Shown piece after piece: positions 19,416-27,998 of a stretch of 64,000 bases of DNA. Below the pieces are notes generated by a model. That model searched no databases. It worked only from the letters and a program-made list of their open reading frames with translations, and was not told where the DNA came from. The translations under genes and the position numbers were made by a program. This DNA is from Actinomadura rubteroloni (GTDB lineage: Bacteria; Actinomycetota; Actinomycetes; Streptosporangiales; Streptosporangiaceae). The stretch spans positions 2,518,139 to 2,582,138 of the forward strand of contig NZ_MTBP01000001.1 in NCBI RefSeq assembly GCF_002911665.1, given 5' to 3'. Numbering within the stretch: the first letter of the stretch is position 1; every line of letters starts with the position of its first letter.

Positions 19416-20321
19416 GTGGACGGGTTTGTTGAGCATCGGGATCGGCTGGTCGGGGTTGCGTACCGGGTGTTGGGGCGGGTCGCCGACGCTGAGGACGTCG
19501 TCCAGGACGCTTATCTGCGGTGGGCTGCGGCGGACCGGGGTGACGTTGAGGATCCTGAGGCGTTTTTGGTGCGGGTGACGACGCGGCTGGCAATTGATCG
19601 GTTGCGGCGGGCGCGGGCGCGGCGCGAGGTGTATCCGGGGGAGTGGCTGCCTGAGCCGGTGTTGACCGAGGACGTCGGTGAGCGGGTTGTTCGGGACGAG
19701 TCGGTGACGTTGGCCGTGCTCGTGGTGCTGGAGTCGTTGTCGCCCTTGGAGCGGGCTGTGTTCGTGCTGCGGGACGTGTTCGGTGAGTCGTACGGCGCTA
19801 TCGCGGAGATGATCGGGCGGCGGGAGCCTGCTGTCCGGCAGCTTGCGGTGCGGGCTCGGGCGCATGTGCGGGAGGCCAAGCCGCGTTATGAAGTCGATCG
19901 GGAGCGGTGGCGGGAGGTTTCGGACCGGTTCTTTCTGGCTTGTGCCACGGGTGGGGTGGATGAGCTGATCGCCACGTTGGCTCCGGATGTTCGGCTCACC
20001 GGGGATGGGGGTGGGGTCATGCCTAACGCGCGGCGGGTCGTGCAGGGGTCTGAGCGGACGGCTCGGCTGTTGCGGGGGATTCTGCACGGCGCGGGGCGCG
20101 ACCATTTCTTGGACCGGCTCGGAGCAGGCCCGGACGATGTCGGTGTCGCGTTCGTCAATGCGAATGGGCTGCCGGGCGTGGTGCTGACGCTCCGGGAGCG
20201 TCCGGTCGCGTTCTTGCAGCCGTTCGTGGCGGACGGCCTGGTCCGCGAGGTGTTCGTCATCACCAACCCGGAGAAGATGGCGGGGCTGGTGCCGGGCGGG
20301 GTCGCGCCCGTCAGGGCCTGA
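19416..20321 (+). CDS. sigJ: ECF RNA polymerase sigma factor, SigJ type
   Basis: The 301-residue product has sigma region 2 (DRLVGVAYRVLGRVADAEDVV... with VQDAYLRWAAA), region 4 (SLSPLERAVFVLRDVF, YGAIAEMIGRREPAVRQLA) and a C-terminal SnoaL/NTF2-like domain from about residue 170. That fusion marks the SigJ (ECF41-like) group, where the C-terminal domain modulates activity in place of a classical anti-sigma factor. No anti-sigma gene is adjacent. Start GTG 19416, directly after a G-rich ribosome site. The 113 bases upstream hold nothing I can assign. Confidence 0.85.
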   Translation: MDGFVEHRDRLVGVAYRVLGRVADAEDVVQDAYLRWAAADRGDVEDPEAFLVRVTTRLAIDRLRRARARREVYPGEWLPEPVLTEDVGERVVRDESVTLAVLVVLESLSPLERAVFVLRDVFGESYGAIAEMIGRREPAVRQLAVRARAHVREAKPRYEVDRERWREVSDRFFLACATGGVDELIATLAPDVRLTGDGGGVMPNARRVVQGSERTARLLRGILHGAGRDHFLDRLGAGPDDVGVAFVNANGLPGVVLTLRERPVAFLQPFVADGLVREVFVITNPEKMAGLVPGGVAPVRA

Positions 20322-20322
20322 C

Positions 20323-20354
20323 GGCGGGAGCGTCCCAACGCGGACGCCCCCGCC
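20323..20354. terminator. Bidirectional terminator between convergent genes
   Basis: Thirteen-base arms (GGCGGGAGCGTCC and GGACGCCCCCGCC, one A-C mismatch) enclose a six-base loop. It lies between the sigma factor stop and the stop of the minus-strand secreted protein and probably serves both. Confidence 0.75.
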
Positions 20355-20361
20355 CGCGCGG

Positions 20362-21627
20362 TCAGGTCACCGGGTTGTCGACCAGGTAGACGGTCGGGGA
20401 CGGCTTTGCGCACGTCGCCGTGGTGGGCGTGCCGCCGTCGAAGGACAGGGTCGCGGTCGCGCCGCCGAGCGATACCTGCACGCTCGACGCGCCGGACGCG
20501 GGATTGAACGGGCCTGCGGTCAGCGTGCCGTCCTGCGGGAGCGGCACGACGATCTCGTGGTCCCGCGTGAGCGTGGTCGTGGGGATCGCGATGCCGCTGT
20601 CCGGGATGACGTTGAGGCTCTGCGGGGTGCCGCCCTCGACGTCCAGGGTCAGGTTCGTGACCTTGCCCGAGACGGTCTTAGCGCCCTGGTCCAGCAGCTT
20701 GTTCACGGTCTCCTTCGGCACGGTCAGCGCCCCGGACGCGTTCGTGAACGAGAACGAACCGGACTTGCTCACCGTCAGCGGGATCCCGTCCGCGCCGACC
20801 GCGATGCCCGCGCCGTAGGTCTGGCCGTTCCAGACGCACTGGTACGGCGCGTTGATGATGCCGGCCAGTTCACCGGACTTCGGTTCGCCGAAGTTCAGCG
20901 GTGCGCCCTGGATCTTGGCGGGGGCCTGGCCGGACGCGCCGCCGACCGCGATCGTCAGCAGCGCGTTGCCGCCGCGCGGCTTGCAGTCCGCGGTGATGGG
21001 CAGCGAGAAGCCCCAGCTCGACTTGAGGTCGACCTTCGCGACCGCGCTGTTGAAGCCGAGCGTCACCTTGCCGCTCTGCGGGGCCTTGTAGGGGCCGACG
21101 TCGAACGGCTTCTGGCCAGCCGCCGGGAGCCCGACCTTCAGCGGCTTGCCCGCGACGATCGGGATGTCCTTGATCGAGATCGGGTCCTTGGCGATGTTGA
21201 CCGCGTCCGGGGTCGAGTGCGTCGCCCCGATCGACATGTCGCTGATCGTCGCGTCGGCCTTGTCGAGGCCGAGGATCGGGGCGAGGGCCGTCAGCCACTC
21301 GGGGAACGTGATGCTGCCCGAGCCCTGCGTCAGCCAGAACTCCTGGCCGGGGCCGAGCTGCACCGGCGCGACGCCCTGGATGTCGACGTCCAGCGGGAGC
21401 CACAGGACGGGCAGGACGCCCGCGAAGTTGATCGTGCAGGCGATGGGGAGCTTGAACCGTCCGGTGTCGACGCCGACGGCGGGCAGGTCCGTCGGCTGGA
21501 TCGCCCGCGCGGACGGCATCGCGGTCAGCGTCGAGGCGAGCAGGGCCGCGCCGGCCGCGAGCGCGGCGCGGCGGGAACGGGGGCGGGGGGCGCCGGCGGG
21601 CTCGGCGCGTCGTGGTCTCGGCCGCAT
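20362..21627 (-). CDS. Secreted DUF6801-type protein
   Basis: The 421-residue product has an Arg-rich start and hydrophobic signal (RRAALAAGAALLASTLTAMP, cleavage near ARA-IQ). The mature part is two beta-rich modules, each beginning near a cysteine (LPIACTINFAGVLPVLWLPL and NAPYQCVWNGQTYG) and resembling the repeated modules in the large protein at 31423. It is presumably exported to the cell surface or medium; function is unknown. The frame allows ATG 21645, but GAAGG would abut it, so ATG 21627, 11 bases past that site, is preferred. A 12-bp motif shared with two other promoters lies 44 bases upstream. Confidence 0.75.
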   Translation of the reverse strand: MRPRPRRAEPAGAPRPRSRRAALAAGAALLASTLTAMPSARAIQPTDLPAVGVDTGRFKLPIACTINFAGVLPVLWLPLDVDIQGVAPVQLGPGQEFWLTQGSGSITFPEWLTALAPILGLDKADATISDMSIGATHSTPDAVNIAKDPISIKDIPIVAGKPLKVGLPAAGQKPFDVGPYKAPQSGKVTLGFNSAVAKVDLKSSWGFSLPITADCKPRGGNALLTIAVGGASGQAPAKIQGAPLNFGEPKSGELAGIINAPYQCVWNGQTYGAGIAVGADGIPLTVSKSGSFSFTNASGALTVPKETVNKLLDQGAKTVSGKVTNLTLDVEGGTPQSLNVIPDSGIAIPTTTLTRDHEIVVPLPQDGTLTAGPFNPASGASSVQVSLGGATATLSFDGGTPTTATCAKPSPTVYLVDNPVT

Positions 21628-21670
21628 GGGCTTCTCATCCTTCACCTCGGGGACACTCGTGCCACAGTTT

Positions 21671-21682
21671 GTGTCACACAGT
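21671..21682 (-). promoter_or_regulatory. Shared motif site A (GTGNCMCACAGT)
   Basis: Plus-strand GTGTCACACAGT lies 44 bases before the start of the secreted DUF6801-type gene. It contains the short inverted repeat TGTGT-G-ACACA. Two related copies lie before the GntR gene and the methyltransferase operon, at similar distances and in the same orientation. Confidence 0.5.
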
Positions 21683-21744
21683 TGCCCCGTGCCTATGCAG
21701 CCGAATGAGCGTCCTCAGGAGAAATTCTGCGTACTTTTGAAGGC

Positions 21745-22482
21745 TCAGCTCGCCGGCTGGGCCTGCAGGGAGAGCCGCAGCCGCTCGGTCACCTCGGCGT
21801 GCCACGGGTCCAGGAGCGCGAGGGCCGCACGCGCCGCCTCCGCGTCGCCCTTCTCCCACGCCGTGACGACCTGGTCCCACCACCACACATGGGCGCCGGC
21901 GTCGTGGAAGACGGCGTCCAGCACTTCAGGGACGTCTCCGAGCATCGGGCCGAGTGAGTTCAGGACACCGAGCAGGATCCCGCCGCCGATCGCCGACGAC
22001 CCGGCGCGCAGCACGTCCAGGACGCCCTGGTGCACGTCGGTCGGCGACGCGTCACCGCTCGCGACCAGCCGGTCCAGCCGGGACAGCGCCTGCCGCACCG
22101 GACGCGGGTCGTAGGCCGCCGGGTCGGCCTCCAGCTTGGTGACCACCGACGCGTAGACGATCGACAGCGTCTCCAGCAGGTCCCGCAGGATGCGCACCGA
22201 AGTCTCGGGCAGACGGCGCGAGAAGCGGAACAGGTAGCGCCATGTCTCGATCCCGCCGCGCGCCTCGATGTCGTTCACGACGACCCCGAGCCCGTGGTGC
22301 GGCTCCACGAACCCCATCGCGCGCAGTCGCGCCAGCACGAGCTGGACGGTCGTCGGGTTGACCGCGTGCTCCTCGGCGAGCCGGCGGATCGACGGGAGCC
22401 GGTCGCCCGCCCGCAACTGCCCCGAAGCGATCTGGAACGCGATGCGCTCTGTGATCTCGTCGACCATCGTGCTGCGGGTCAT
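21745..22482 (-). CDS. GntR-family transcriptional regulator
   Basis: This 245-residue regulator has an N-terminal winged helix (residues 5-75, LRAGDRLPSIRRLAEEHAVNPTTVQLVLARL) and an all-helical C-terminal effector domain of FCD/FadR-like size, rich in helices such as RILRDLLETLSIVYASVV. The ligand cannot be read from the sequence; the FadR-like shape and the nearby acyl-AMP ligase make a fatty-acyl ligand possible. Start ATG 22482 has GGAG just upstream. A GTGACCCACAGT motif lies 26 bases before the start, which would fit autoregulation. Confidence 0.85.
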   Translation of the reverse strand: MTRSTMVDEITERIAFQIASGQLRAGDRLPSIRRLAEEHAVNPTTVQLVLARLRAMGFVEPHHGLGVVVNDIEARGGIETWRYLFRFSRRLPETSVRILRDLLETLSIVYASVVTKLEADPAAYDPRPVRQALSRLDRLVASGDASPTDVHQGVLDVLRAGSSAIGGGILLGVLNSLGPMLGDVPEVLDAVFHDAGAHVWWWDQVVTAWEKGDAEAARAALALLDPWHAEVTERLRLSLQAQPAS

Positions 22483-22507
22483 GGGGCTCCTGCCGGTTCC
22501 TTCGCGG

Positions 22508-22519
22508 GTGACCCACAGT
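22508..22519 (-). promoter_or_regulatory. Shared motif site C (GTGNCMCACAGT)
   Basis: Plus-strand GTGACCCACAGT lies 26 bases before the GntR start, overlapping the inverted repeat GGGT-G-ACCC at 22506-22514. It matches sites A and B at 10 of 12 positions. Confidence 0.45.
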
Positions 22520-22533
22520 GTAAGGCTGCGGTT

Positions 22534-23406
22534 TCAGGCCGAGACGGACCGCATCAGCAGGGGCCACGCCCGGTGCAGCTCCCGCTCCCAGTAGGGCCAG
22601 GAGTGGGTGCCGTCGCGGTAGAGATGGGTCGTGTACGGGATGCGGTGGGCGCGCAGGCGGCGCAGGAACGGCCCGACCGTCGACCGGACGGCCGGCTCGG
22701 CGAGGTTGGCCGGGCTCCATGGCGCGTCCGGTGGGTCCAGCGGCCCCGGCCTGCCGGTGAGCCCGGCCGACAGGTGCAGCCGCGTCCCGCGCAGGCGCGG
22801 CGCGAGGTAGAGCGGGTCGCTGGCGCGCCAGTGCCGGTCCTGGACGATCGGCAAGCCCCACATGCGCAGCGGGTTCACCCGTCCGGCGAGACCGGTGGCG
22901 GCGAGCAGCCCGACCATCGTGACCGGCGTCCGGATCGAGCACGGCGCGCTGAGCGCGGCGACCGCCCGGAACGCGCCCGGCGCCAGCGCCGCGCTGAGCA
23001 GCGCGCCGTATCCGCCGCCCGACACCCCGGCGACGGCGCGCGCCGAACCGGCCCGGTACCGATCGCGCATGAGCCGGTACACGTCGCGGACGTGGAACGT
23101 CTGCCACTGCGGTCCACGCCGCCAGTTGGTGTAGCCGCCCGCGCGTCCGCCGTCGGGCATGACGATCAGGACGTCGTCGTCGCGACTCAACCGTTCGAGA
23201 TCGGTGCACCGCGTCCACGACGTGCAGTCGTCCAGCCCGCCGTGGTGCAGCGTGACCAGCGGCCACGTCCGGGACGCGTTCGGCGACCAGCCCCGGGGCA
23301 GCAGCACCTGGACGCGCAGCTCCTCGCCGGGCACCGAGTCCGCCCGGACGGTCAGGATCCGCAGCCGCTCCCCGGCGCGCTCGTCGTCCAGGACCTCGAC
23401 GCTCAC
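22534..23406 (-). CDS. Esterase-D/Ag85-like alpha/beta hydrolase (cytoplasmic form)
   Basis: This 290-residue protein of the esterase D / antigen 85 family (PF00756 type) has an N-terminal beta domain (RVQVLLPRGWSP), nucleophile elbow GVSGGGYGALL (Ser near residue 125) and the catalytic His in YRDGTHSWPYWERELHRAW near the C-terminus. No signal peptide is visible with GTG 23406, whose GTGA overlaps the stop of the upstream ligase by four bases. It is the last gene of a four-gene coupled operon and is a close paralogue in layout of the secreted esterase at 25112. Family members hydrolyse esters or transfer acyl groups; the natural substrate is unknown. Confidence 0.82.
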   Translation of the reverse strand: MSVEVLDDERAGERLRILTVRADSVPGEELRVQVLLPRGWSPNASRTWPLVTLHHGGLDDCTSWTRCTDLERLSRDDDVLIVMPDGGRAGGYTNWRRGPQWQTFHVRDVYRLMRDRYRAGSARAVAGVSGGGYGALLSAALAPGAFRAVAALSAPCSIRTPVTMVGLLAATGLAGRVNPLRMWGLPIVQDRHWRASDPLYLAPRLRGTRLHLSAGLTGRPGPLDPPDAPWSPANLAEPAVRSTVGPFLRRLRAHRIPYTTHLYRDGTHSWPYWERELHRAWPLLMRSVSA

Positions 23407-25115
23407 CGGAACCGGCCGGCGCGGTAGGCGTCGCGGCAGGCCGTCCGGGTCAGCTTCCCGCTGCTGGTGCGCGGCAGCGAGCCCGGCTCGACCAGCACGA
23501 AGTCGTCCACGGTCAGCCCGTGGTCGCGCTGCACGGCGCCCCGGACGGCGGCGGCGACGGCCGCGCTGTCCAGCCGCCGGACGGGCACGCGCCGGTTCCG
23601 CTCGGCCACGACGACCAGGCGCTCGCCGCCGCCGGAGGTGTCGGCGAACGCGGTGACGTAGCCCGCGCGGACGCCCGGGTGGGCCGTCGCGGCGGTGTGC
23701 TCGACGTCCTGCGGGTAGTGGTTGCGGCCGTCGATGATGATCAGGTCCTTGTCGCGGCCGGTGACGTAGTACTCGCCGGCATGGCGGAACCCGAGGTCGC
23801 CGGTGCGCAGCCAGGGCCGGGCGGGCAGGCCGTCGGCCGGGTCGGCGAGGACGCCCCGGAAGGTCTGCTCGGTGGCGTCCGTCCGGCCCCAGTACCCGGC
23901 GGCGACGTTGGCGCCGTGGACCCACAGCTCGCCGACGCGGCCGTCGGGCAGGACGCGCCCGTCCGGGGCGACCACCGCGACGTGCTGCCCGAACGGCGTG
24001 CCGCAGGACACCAGCGTCGCGGCGTCGTCGTCGGCGGGGCGGGCCACGCCTGCGGCCAGCGCGGCGCGGTCGAACGCGGCGGTCGTGGGCGGCGTGCTCG
24101 GCGAACACGCGAGGACGTAGACGGTGGCTTCCGCGAGCCCGTACGCGGGGGACTGGGCCTCGGCGCGTAGCCCGCAGCTCGCGAACGCAGCGAAGAACTC
24201 CTCCAAAGTGGCCGGACGGATCGGTTCGGCGCCGTTCAGCAGCATCCGCACCCCGCTGAGGTCGAGTTGCCGCTTCTCCTCGTCCGTGACGTGCCGCGTG
24301 AGGTACTCGTACGCGAAGTTGGGTCCGGCCGTATAGACGTCGCGCTGTGCACTCAGCAGCTCCAGCCACCGCAGGGGCCGCATGACGAACGCGACGGGGT
24401 CCATGAACACGCATGGGTTGGCGTGGACGAGCGGAAGTGCCGCTGTAAACACCAACCCCATGTCGTGGAACAGCGGCAGCCAGCTCACCCCGCTGGACGT
24501 ACGCGGCGTCGCCTCTCCGGCATGGTGGAGCTGCACGGCGTTGGCGGTGAGGTTGCGGTGCGTGATGACGACACCCGCCGGCACACGCGTGGACCCGGAC
24601 GTGTACTGGAGATACGCGATGTCGTCGGGACGGATCGGTTCGTCGGTCCAACGACCGTCGCCGACGCGGTCCGCGAGCAGGACGCCCTTGGGCCGCGTCC
24701 CCTGCTCGTCCAGGAACGTCTCCACCCGGTCGGCGGACGCCGACGTCGTGATGACCGTGGACGGCTCCGCGTCGCGGTACACCGACGTCAGCCGGTCGGC
24801 GTGGCCCGGCAGGTCCGGGCTGAACAGCGGCACCGCGACGACCCGCGCGTACAGGCAGCCGAAGAACGCGACCAGGTAGTCCGGCGACTGCGGGGCGAGG
24901 ATCGCGGCGCGGTCGCCGGGGCTGCTGGTCTCGCGCAGCGCGGCGGCGACGGCGCGGGCGCGGCGGTCCAGCTCCGCCCAGGTCAGATGCGTCCGGACGC
25001 CGGCCGGATCGGTGGAGTGGTCCACGAACGTGTAGGCGGTCTCGTGCCCGAACTCCCACGCCCATTGCGAGAGCCGGAGGATCAGCGGGCGCTCGTCGGC
25101 GGGGAGGGGGCTCAT
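23403..25115 (-). CDS. FadD32-like fatty-acyl-AMP ligase
   Basis: The 570-residue adenylate-forming enzyme carries the P-loop as YTSGSTRVPAGVVITHRN, the form seen in fatty-acyl-AMP ligases such as mycobacterial FadD32. It also has SWLPLFHDMGL, YGLAEATVYV, TGDLGFRHAGEYYVTGRDKD and the catalytic Lys in RTSSGKLTRTACRDAYRAG. Such enzymes activate long-chain acids and hand them to a carrier protein or PKS rather than to CoA. Both ends overlap neighbours by four bases (ATGA with the secreted esterase stop, GTGA with the next esterase). There is no acyl carrier protein in this operon. It is somewhat shorter than FadD32 itself. Confidence 0.88.
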   Translation of the reverse strand: MSPLPADERPLILRLSQWAWEFGHETAYTFVDHSTDPAGVRTHLTWAELDRRARAVAAALRETSSPGDRAAILAPQSPDYLVAFFGCLYARVVAVPLFSPDLPGHADRLTSVYRDAEPSTVITTSASADRVETFLDEQGTRPKGVLLADRVGDGRWTDEPIRPDDIAYLQYTSGSTRVPAGVVITHRNLTANAVQLHHAGEATPRTSSGVSWLPLFHDMGLVFTAALPLVHANPCVFMDPVAFVMRPLRWLELLSAQRDVYTAGPNFAYEYLTRHVTDEEKRQLDLSGVRMLLNGAEPIRPATLEEFFAAFASCGLRAEAQSPAYGLAEATVYVLACSPSTPPTTAAFDRAALAAGVARPADDDAATLVSCGTPFGQHVAVVAPDGRVLPDGRVGELWVHGANVAAGYWGRTDATEQTFRGVLADPADGLPARPWLRTGDLGFRHAGEYYVTGRDKDLIIIDGRNHYPQDVEHTAATAHPGVRAGYVTAFADTSGGGERLVVVAERNRRVPVRRLDSAAVAAAVRGAVQRDHGLTVDDFVLVEPGSLPRTSSGKLTRTACRDAYRAGRFR

Positions 25116-26059
25116 CGGGACGCTCCGAGCGCCCGCATGATCAGCGGCCAGGCGGTGTGCAGCTCGTGCGTCCACTCGGGCCAGGCGTGCCAGCCGTCGC
25201 CGTAGATGTGGCTGGTCACCGGGATTTTCAGCGTGTGCAGTCGGTCCACGAACGATCGGTTCATCTGGCCGATGAGGATCTCGCTGAGCTGCGTGAGCCG
25301 CCACACCCCGCCGGGCGGCGTGTACGGGCCGTTCATGCCGGTGGTGCCGCTGGAGATGTAGAGGCCCGTCCCGCGCAGGTGCGCGGCCTGGACGTACGGG
25401 TCGTGGGCGCGCCAGTTCGCGTCGTCGCGTCCGGGCAGGCCGAAGATGCGGAACGCGTCCGGGCCGGAGCCGAGCAGGTTGACCGTCGTCAGGAAGAGCT
25501 GCATCCCGTCCATCGTGAGATGGGTGGAGCCGCTGAACGACGCCGCGTACTCGTACATGCCGGGATGCCGTGCGGCGTAGGCCACCGCGCCCTGCCCGCC
25601 GGACGAAACACCGAGCGTGGCACGTCGCGTCCCCGCGTGGTAGCGCGCCATCAGCTTCGGGAGTTCGACGGTGTGGAACGTCTCCCAGCGCGGGATCCCG
25701 CCCTTGCCGTCGTTCCACCAGTCCACGTAGCTGCCGTTCTCGCCCCCGGACGGCATGACGACCATGACGTCGTAGCGCGCGGCCAGCTTCTCGATATCGG
25801 TCTCGCGCGTCCACGAGGTGTAGTCGTCGCGTCCGCCCTGGAAGGCGTACACCACGGGCCACGTGCGCCGGGTATTGCGCGTCCATCCGCTCGGCAGCAG
25901 GACGCGTGCGCTGACGTCCTCGCCCACGTTCGCGGAGTGCCACGTCAGGTCGAGCGTCCGGGCGTCCACCCACCGCTCGTTGACCGTGGTGCCCGCGTGG
26001 GCGGGGGGCGCCGCCACCAGACCGAGGGCGACGATCAGTGCGCCCAGGAACTTCCTCAT
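25112..26059 (-). CDS. Secreted esterase-D/Ag85-like protein
   Basis: This 315-residue exported protein has a Sec signal peptide (MRKFLGALIVALGLVAAPPA, cleavage near AHA-GT). The mature alpha/beta hydrolase has the N-terminal beta sheet (ARVLLPSGWTRN), nucleophile elbow GVSSGGQGAVAYAA and a C-terminal His in IYGDGWHAWPEWTHELHTAW. This is the fold and motif order of mycolyltransferase antigen 85 and esterase D. The organism's gene style does not suggest a mycolate maker, so another acyl ester is more likely. ATG 26059 overlaps the upstream methyltransferase stop (ATGA). Confidence 0.85.
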   Translation of the reverse strand: MRKFLGALIVALGLVAAPPAHAGTTVNERWVDARTLDLTWHSANVGEDVSARVLLPSGWTRNTRRTWPVVYAFQGGRDDYTSWTRETDIEKLAARYDVMVVMPSGGENGSYVDWWNDGKGGIPRWETFHTVELPKLMARYHAGTRRATLGVSSGGQGAVAYAARHPGMYEYAASFSGSTHLTMDGMQLFLTTVNLLGSGPDAFRIFGLPGRDDANWRAHDPYVQAAHLRGTGLYISSGTTGMNGPYTPPGGVWRLTQLSEILIGQMNRSFVDRLHTLKIPVTSHIYGDGWHAWPEWTHELHTAWPLIMRALGASR

Positions 26060-27876
26060 CCCGCCTGCTTCCGTGCCAGGATCCGATACGCGTTGCTGTT
26101 GGTGCGCCGCAGGGGCAGCGTCGCGACGTCCGCGACGATCGCGGCGCCCATGAGCGGCGCGGCGAGCAGGAGCGTCCCGAGGACGCCCGCGTACTCGCGG
26201 CGCCCCGGCGGGCGCGGCCACCACGGCCGGTCCACGTCCAGGCCGAGCCGGTTGACGACGGCGGCGGCCGACGCGACGAAGTCCGGCCCCTGGTCGGCCT
26301 CGCGCCGCTCCACCGCCAGGACCTCCATGCCGCGCAGCTCCAGGGCCTGCCGCAGGTTGCCGAGCGGGATCATGTTGAGGTGCTGCGGCGCGAGCCACGG
26401 CACCCAGGAGCCGCGCAGGACGCGCCCGAACCACGATTCGGGGTCGGGCATCTCCAGGAGCAGGTGCCCGCCGGACGGCAGCGCCTTCACCGCCGCGTCC
26501 AGCTCCGCCAGCGGCTCGGCGGTGTGCTCCAGGTAGTGGTGCATGCTGATGACGTCGTAGCGTCCGTTCAACCGGTGCGCCGCCGCAAGAAACGCGCCGC
26601 GATAACCGTTGTGGACCCAGCCGCGGGCGACGGCCTCCTGGACGCCGGCGCTCATGTCCAGGCCGTCGAACCGCGTGCGCGGCAGGACGGTCCGCGCCGC
26701 ACGGCAGAAGTGCGCCTTGCCGGTGCCGACGTCCAGCCACGCGCCGGGCTCGGCGAAGCGGCGGACCATCGCTGCGCGGGCCAGGTACCAGGCGGTGTTG
26801 GAGCTGAAGATGCGCTCGGCCAGGACGTCGCCGAGGCCGTCGTAGACGTCCTTGTAGTAGAAGTCCAGGCCCTCGGGGGTGAGGCGGGGGTTCTGGAAGA
26901 CGTGGCGGCAGTCGCGGCAGCGGTCCAGGCGGAACGTCCCGGGCTTGCCCTGGAGGACGTCCCGGACGGTCACGAGCCGACCGATCCGCTCGGAACCGCA
27001 CCACGGGCAGTCGTTGCGGCGGGGTCCGGCGAACCGTTCGACGCCCTGGTCGATCTGCGCCCGGTACCAGACGCGCGCCTCCTCGCGGCGGGCGATGAGA
27101 CGTCGTTCCCAGCGGGTGCGCGGGGCGCGCAGCGTCCGCCAGATGGACCACGGCGTGTGGACGAGACGGGTCACCGTCACCCGGGGCAGGTCACGCGGGA
27201 TAACCGGCGTGCCTGCGAACACCACGCACGGCAGTGCGCAGTACAGCGCGGCCACCAGCAGCCCGTACGGCCAGGCCAGCGCCACGCACGCCAGCATCAG
27301 GAGGTAGCCCACCGCCGCGGCCATGAGCGTCTGCGGCAGGGCCAGCGTCTGCGGGATGACAAGGGCCAGCGACCGTAGGCGCGACCTCCGGAATTGGATG
27401 CGGTCGTGTGCTCGCACGTCCGCGACCACCAGGTCGGCCGCGCCGGTGTAGAGCCTGAGCCGTGCTGTGGCCTCGCCCAGTTCGTCGGGGTCGAGGTCCT
27501 CGGTCGCGGCGATTCCGGACCGTGCCAGCGCCTCGGCATCGACCAGCAGGGCGTAGCAGGCGCCGCGTCCCATGCCGAGCGTGTCGTCCCGGTAGCGGCG
27601 GACGTCCAGGTGCCGGATCAGGTCGAGGGCTTCGTCCACCGGGAGGTCGGACGGGACGAGGTCCAGCATCGCCAGCCCGTGCTCGCGCGCATGGGCCTCG
27701 GCGGCGGCGCGCACCGCGTCCGGGACCGTCACGCCGCGCGCGGTCAGCAGCGTGTACGCCGCGCCGCCGCCGGGGCCGGACGGGCGCAGGCGGTCCAGAG
27801 CCGTCAGGCGCCGCCGCAGCCGGATCGCGTTCGCGGCCATGCAGGCGGCGACCAGGCACGCCAGTGCGATCGTCAC
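26056..27876 (-). CDS. Membrane-anchored zinc-ribbon SAM methyltransferase
   Basis: The 606-residue product is composite. An N-terminal helix (VTIALACLVAACMAANAI) and a globular region with a further hydrophobic pair (LPQTLMAAAVGYLLMLACV, LLVAALYCALPCVVFAG, near residues 180-225) form a membrane part. Then comes a zinc ribbon (CPWCGSE ... CRDCRHVFQNPRL, residues 295-330) and a class I methyltransferase with SAM site AWLDVGTGKAHFCRA, followed by a hydrophobic C-terminus. The zinc-ribbon-plus-methyltransferase part resembles natural-product C-methyltransferases. I chose GTG 27876 because GAGGAGGCGGAGG precedes it; an ATG at 27936 is possible. It heads the four-gene operon. Confidence 0.75.
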   Translation of the reverse strand: MTIALACLVAACMAANAIRLRRRLTALDRLRPSGPGGGAAYTLLTARGVTVPDAVRAAAEAHAREHGLAMLDLVPSDLPVDEALDLIRHLDVRRYRDDTLGMGRGACYALLVDAEALARSGIAATEDLDPDELGEATARLRLYTGAADLVVADVRAHDRIQFRRSRLRSLALVIPQTLALPQTLMAAAVGYLLMLACVALAWPYGLLVAALYCALPCVVFAGTPVIPRDLPRVTVTRLVHTPWSIWRTLRAPRTRWERRLIARREEARVWYRAQIDQGVERFAGPRRNDCPWCGSERIGRLVTVRDVLQGKPGTFRLDRCRDCRHVFQNPRLTPEGLDFYYKDVYDGLGDVLAERIFSSNTAWYLARAAMVRRFAEPGAWLDVGTGKAHFCRAARTVLPRTRFDGLDMSAGVQEAVARGWVHNGYRGAFLAAAHRLNGRYDVISMHHYLEHTAEPLAELDAAVKALPSGGHLLLEMPDPESWFGRVLRGSWVPWLAPQHLNMIPLGNLRQALELRGMEVLAVERREADQGPDFVASAAAVVNRLGLDVDRPWWPRPPGRREYAGVLGTLLLAAPLMGAAIVADVATLPLRRTNSNAYRILARKQAG

Positions 27877-27914
27877 GGCCTCCGCCTCCTCTGTGTCGCT
27901 TTCCGACCCGCATT

Positions 27915-27937
27915 CTGTGCCACACAGTGTGCGCACA
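27915..27937 (-). promoter_or_regulatory. Shared motif site B with two palindromes
   Basis: CTGTG-CCA-CACAG (27915-27927) and TGTGCGCACA (27928-27937) are adjacent perfect inverted repeats, 39 bases before the methyltransferase GTG. The first includes GTGCCACACAGT, matching sites A and C. This is the likely operator of the four-gene operon, and the GntR protein nearby is the obvious candidate regulator. Confidence 0.55.
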
Positions 27938-27998
27938 ACAATGTGGCCAGATGCTGATCACGCGGCCCCGACCCTTCAGCCGGGTGAGCAAGCGGAGG

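Noticed and set aside
22534..27876. A mycolic acid biosynthesis locus
   Set aside because: Only the ligase and the antigen-85-like fold fit; Pks13, carboxylase and mycolate transport genes are absent from the window and the organism's gene style is not mycolata.
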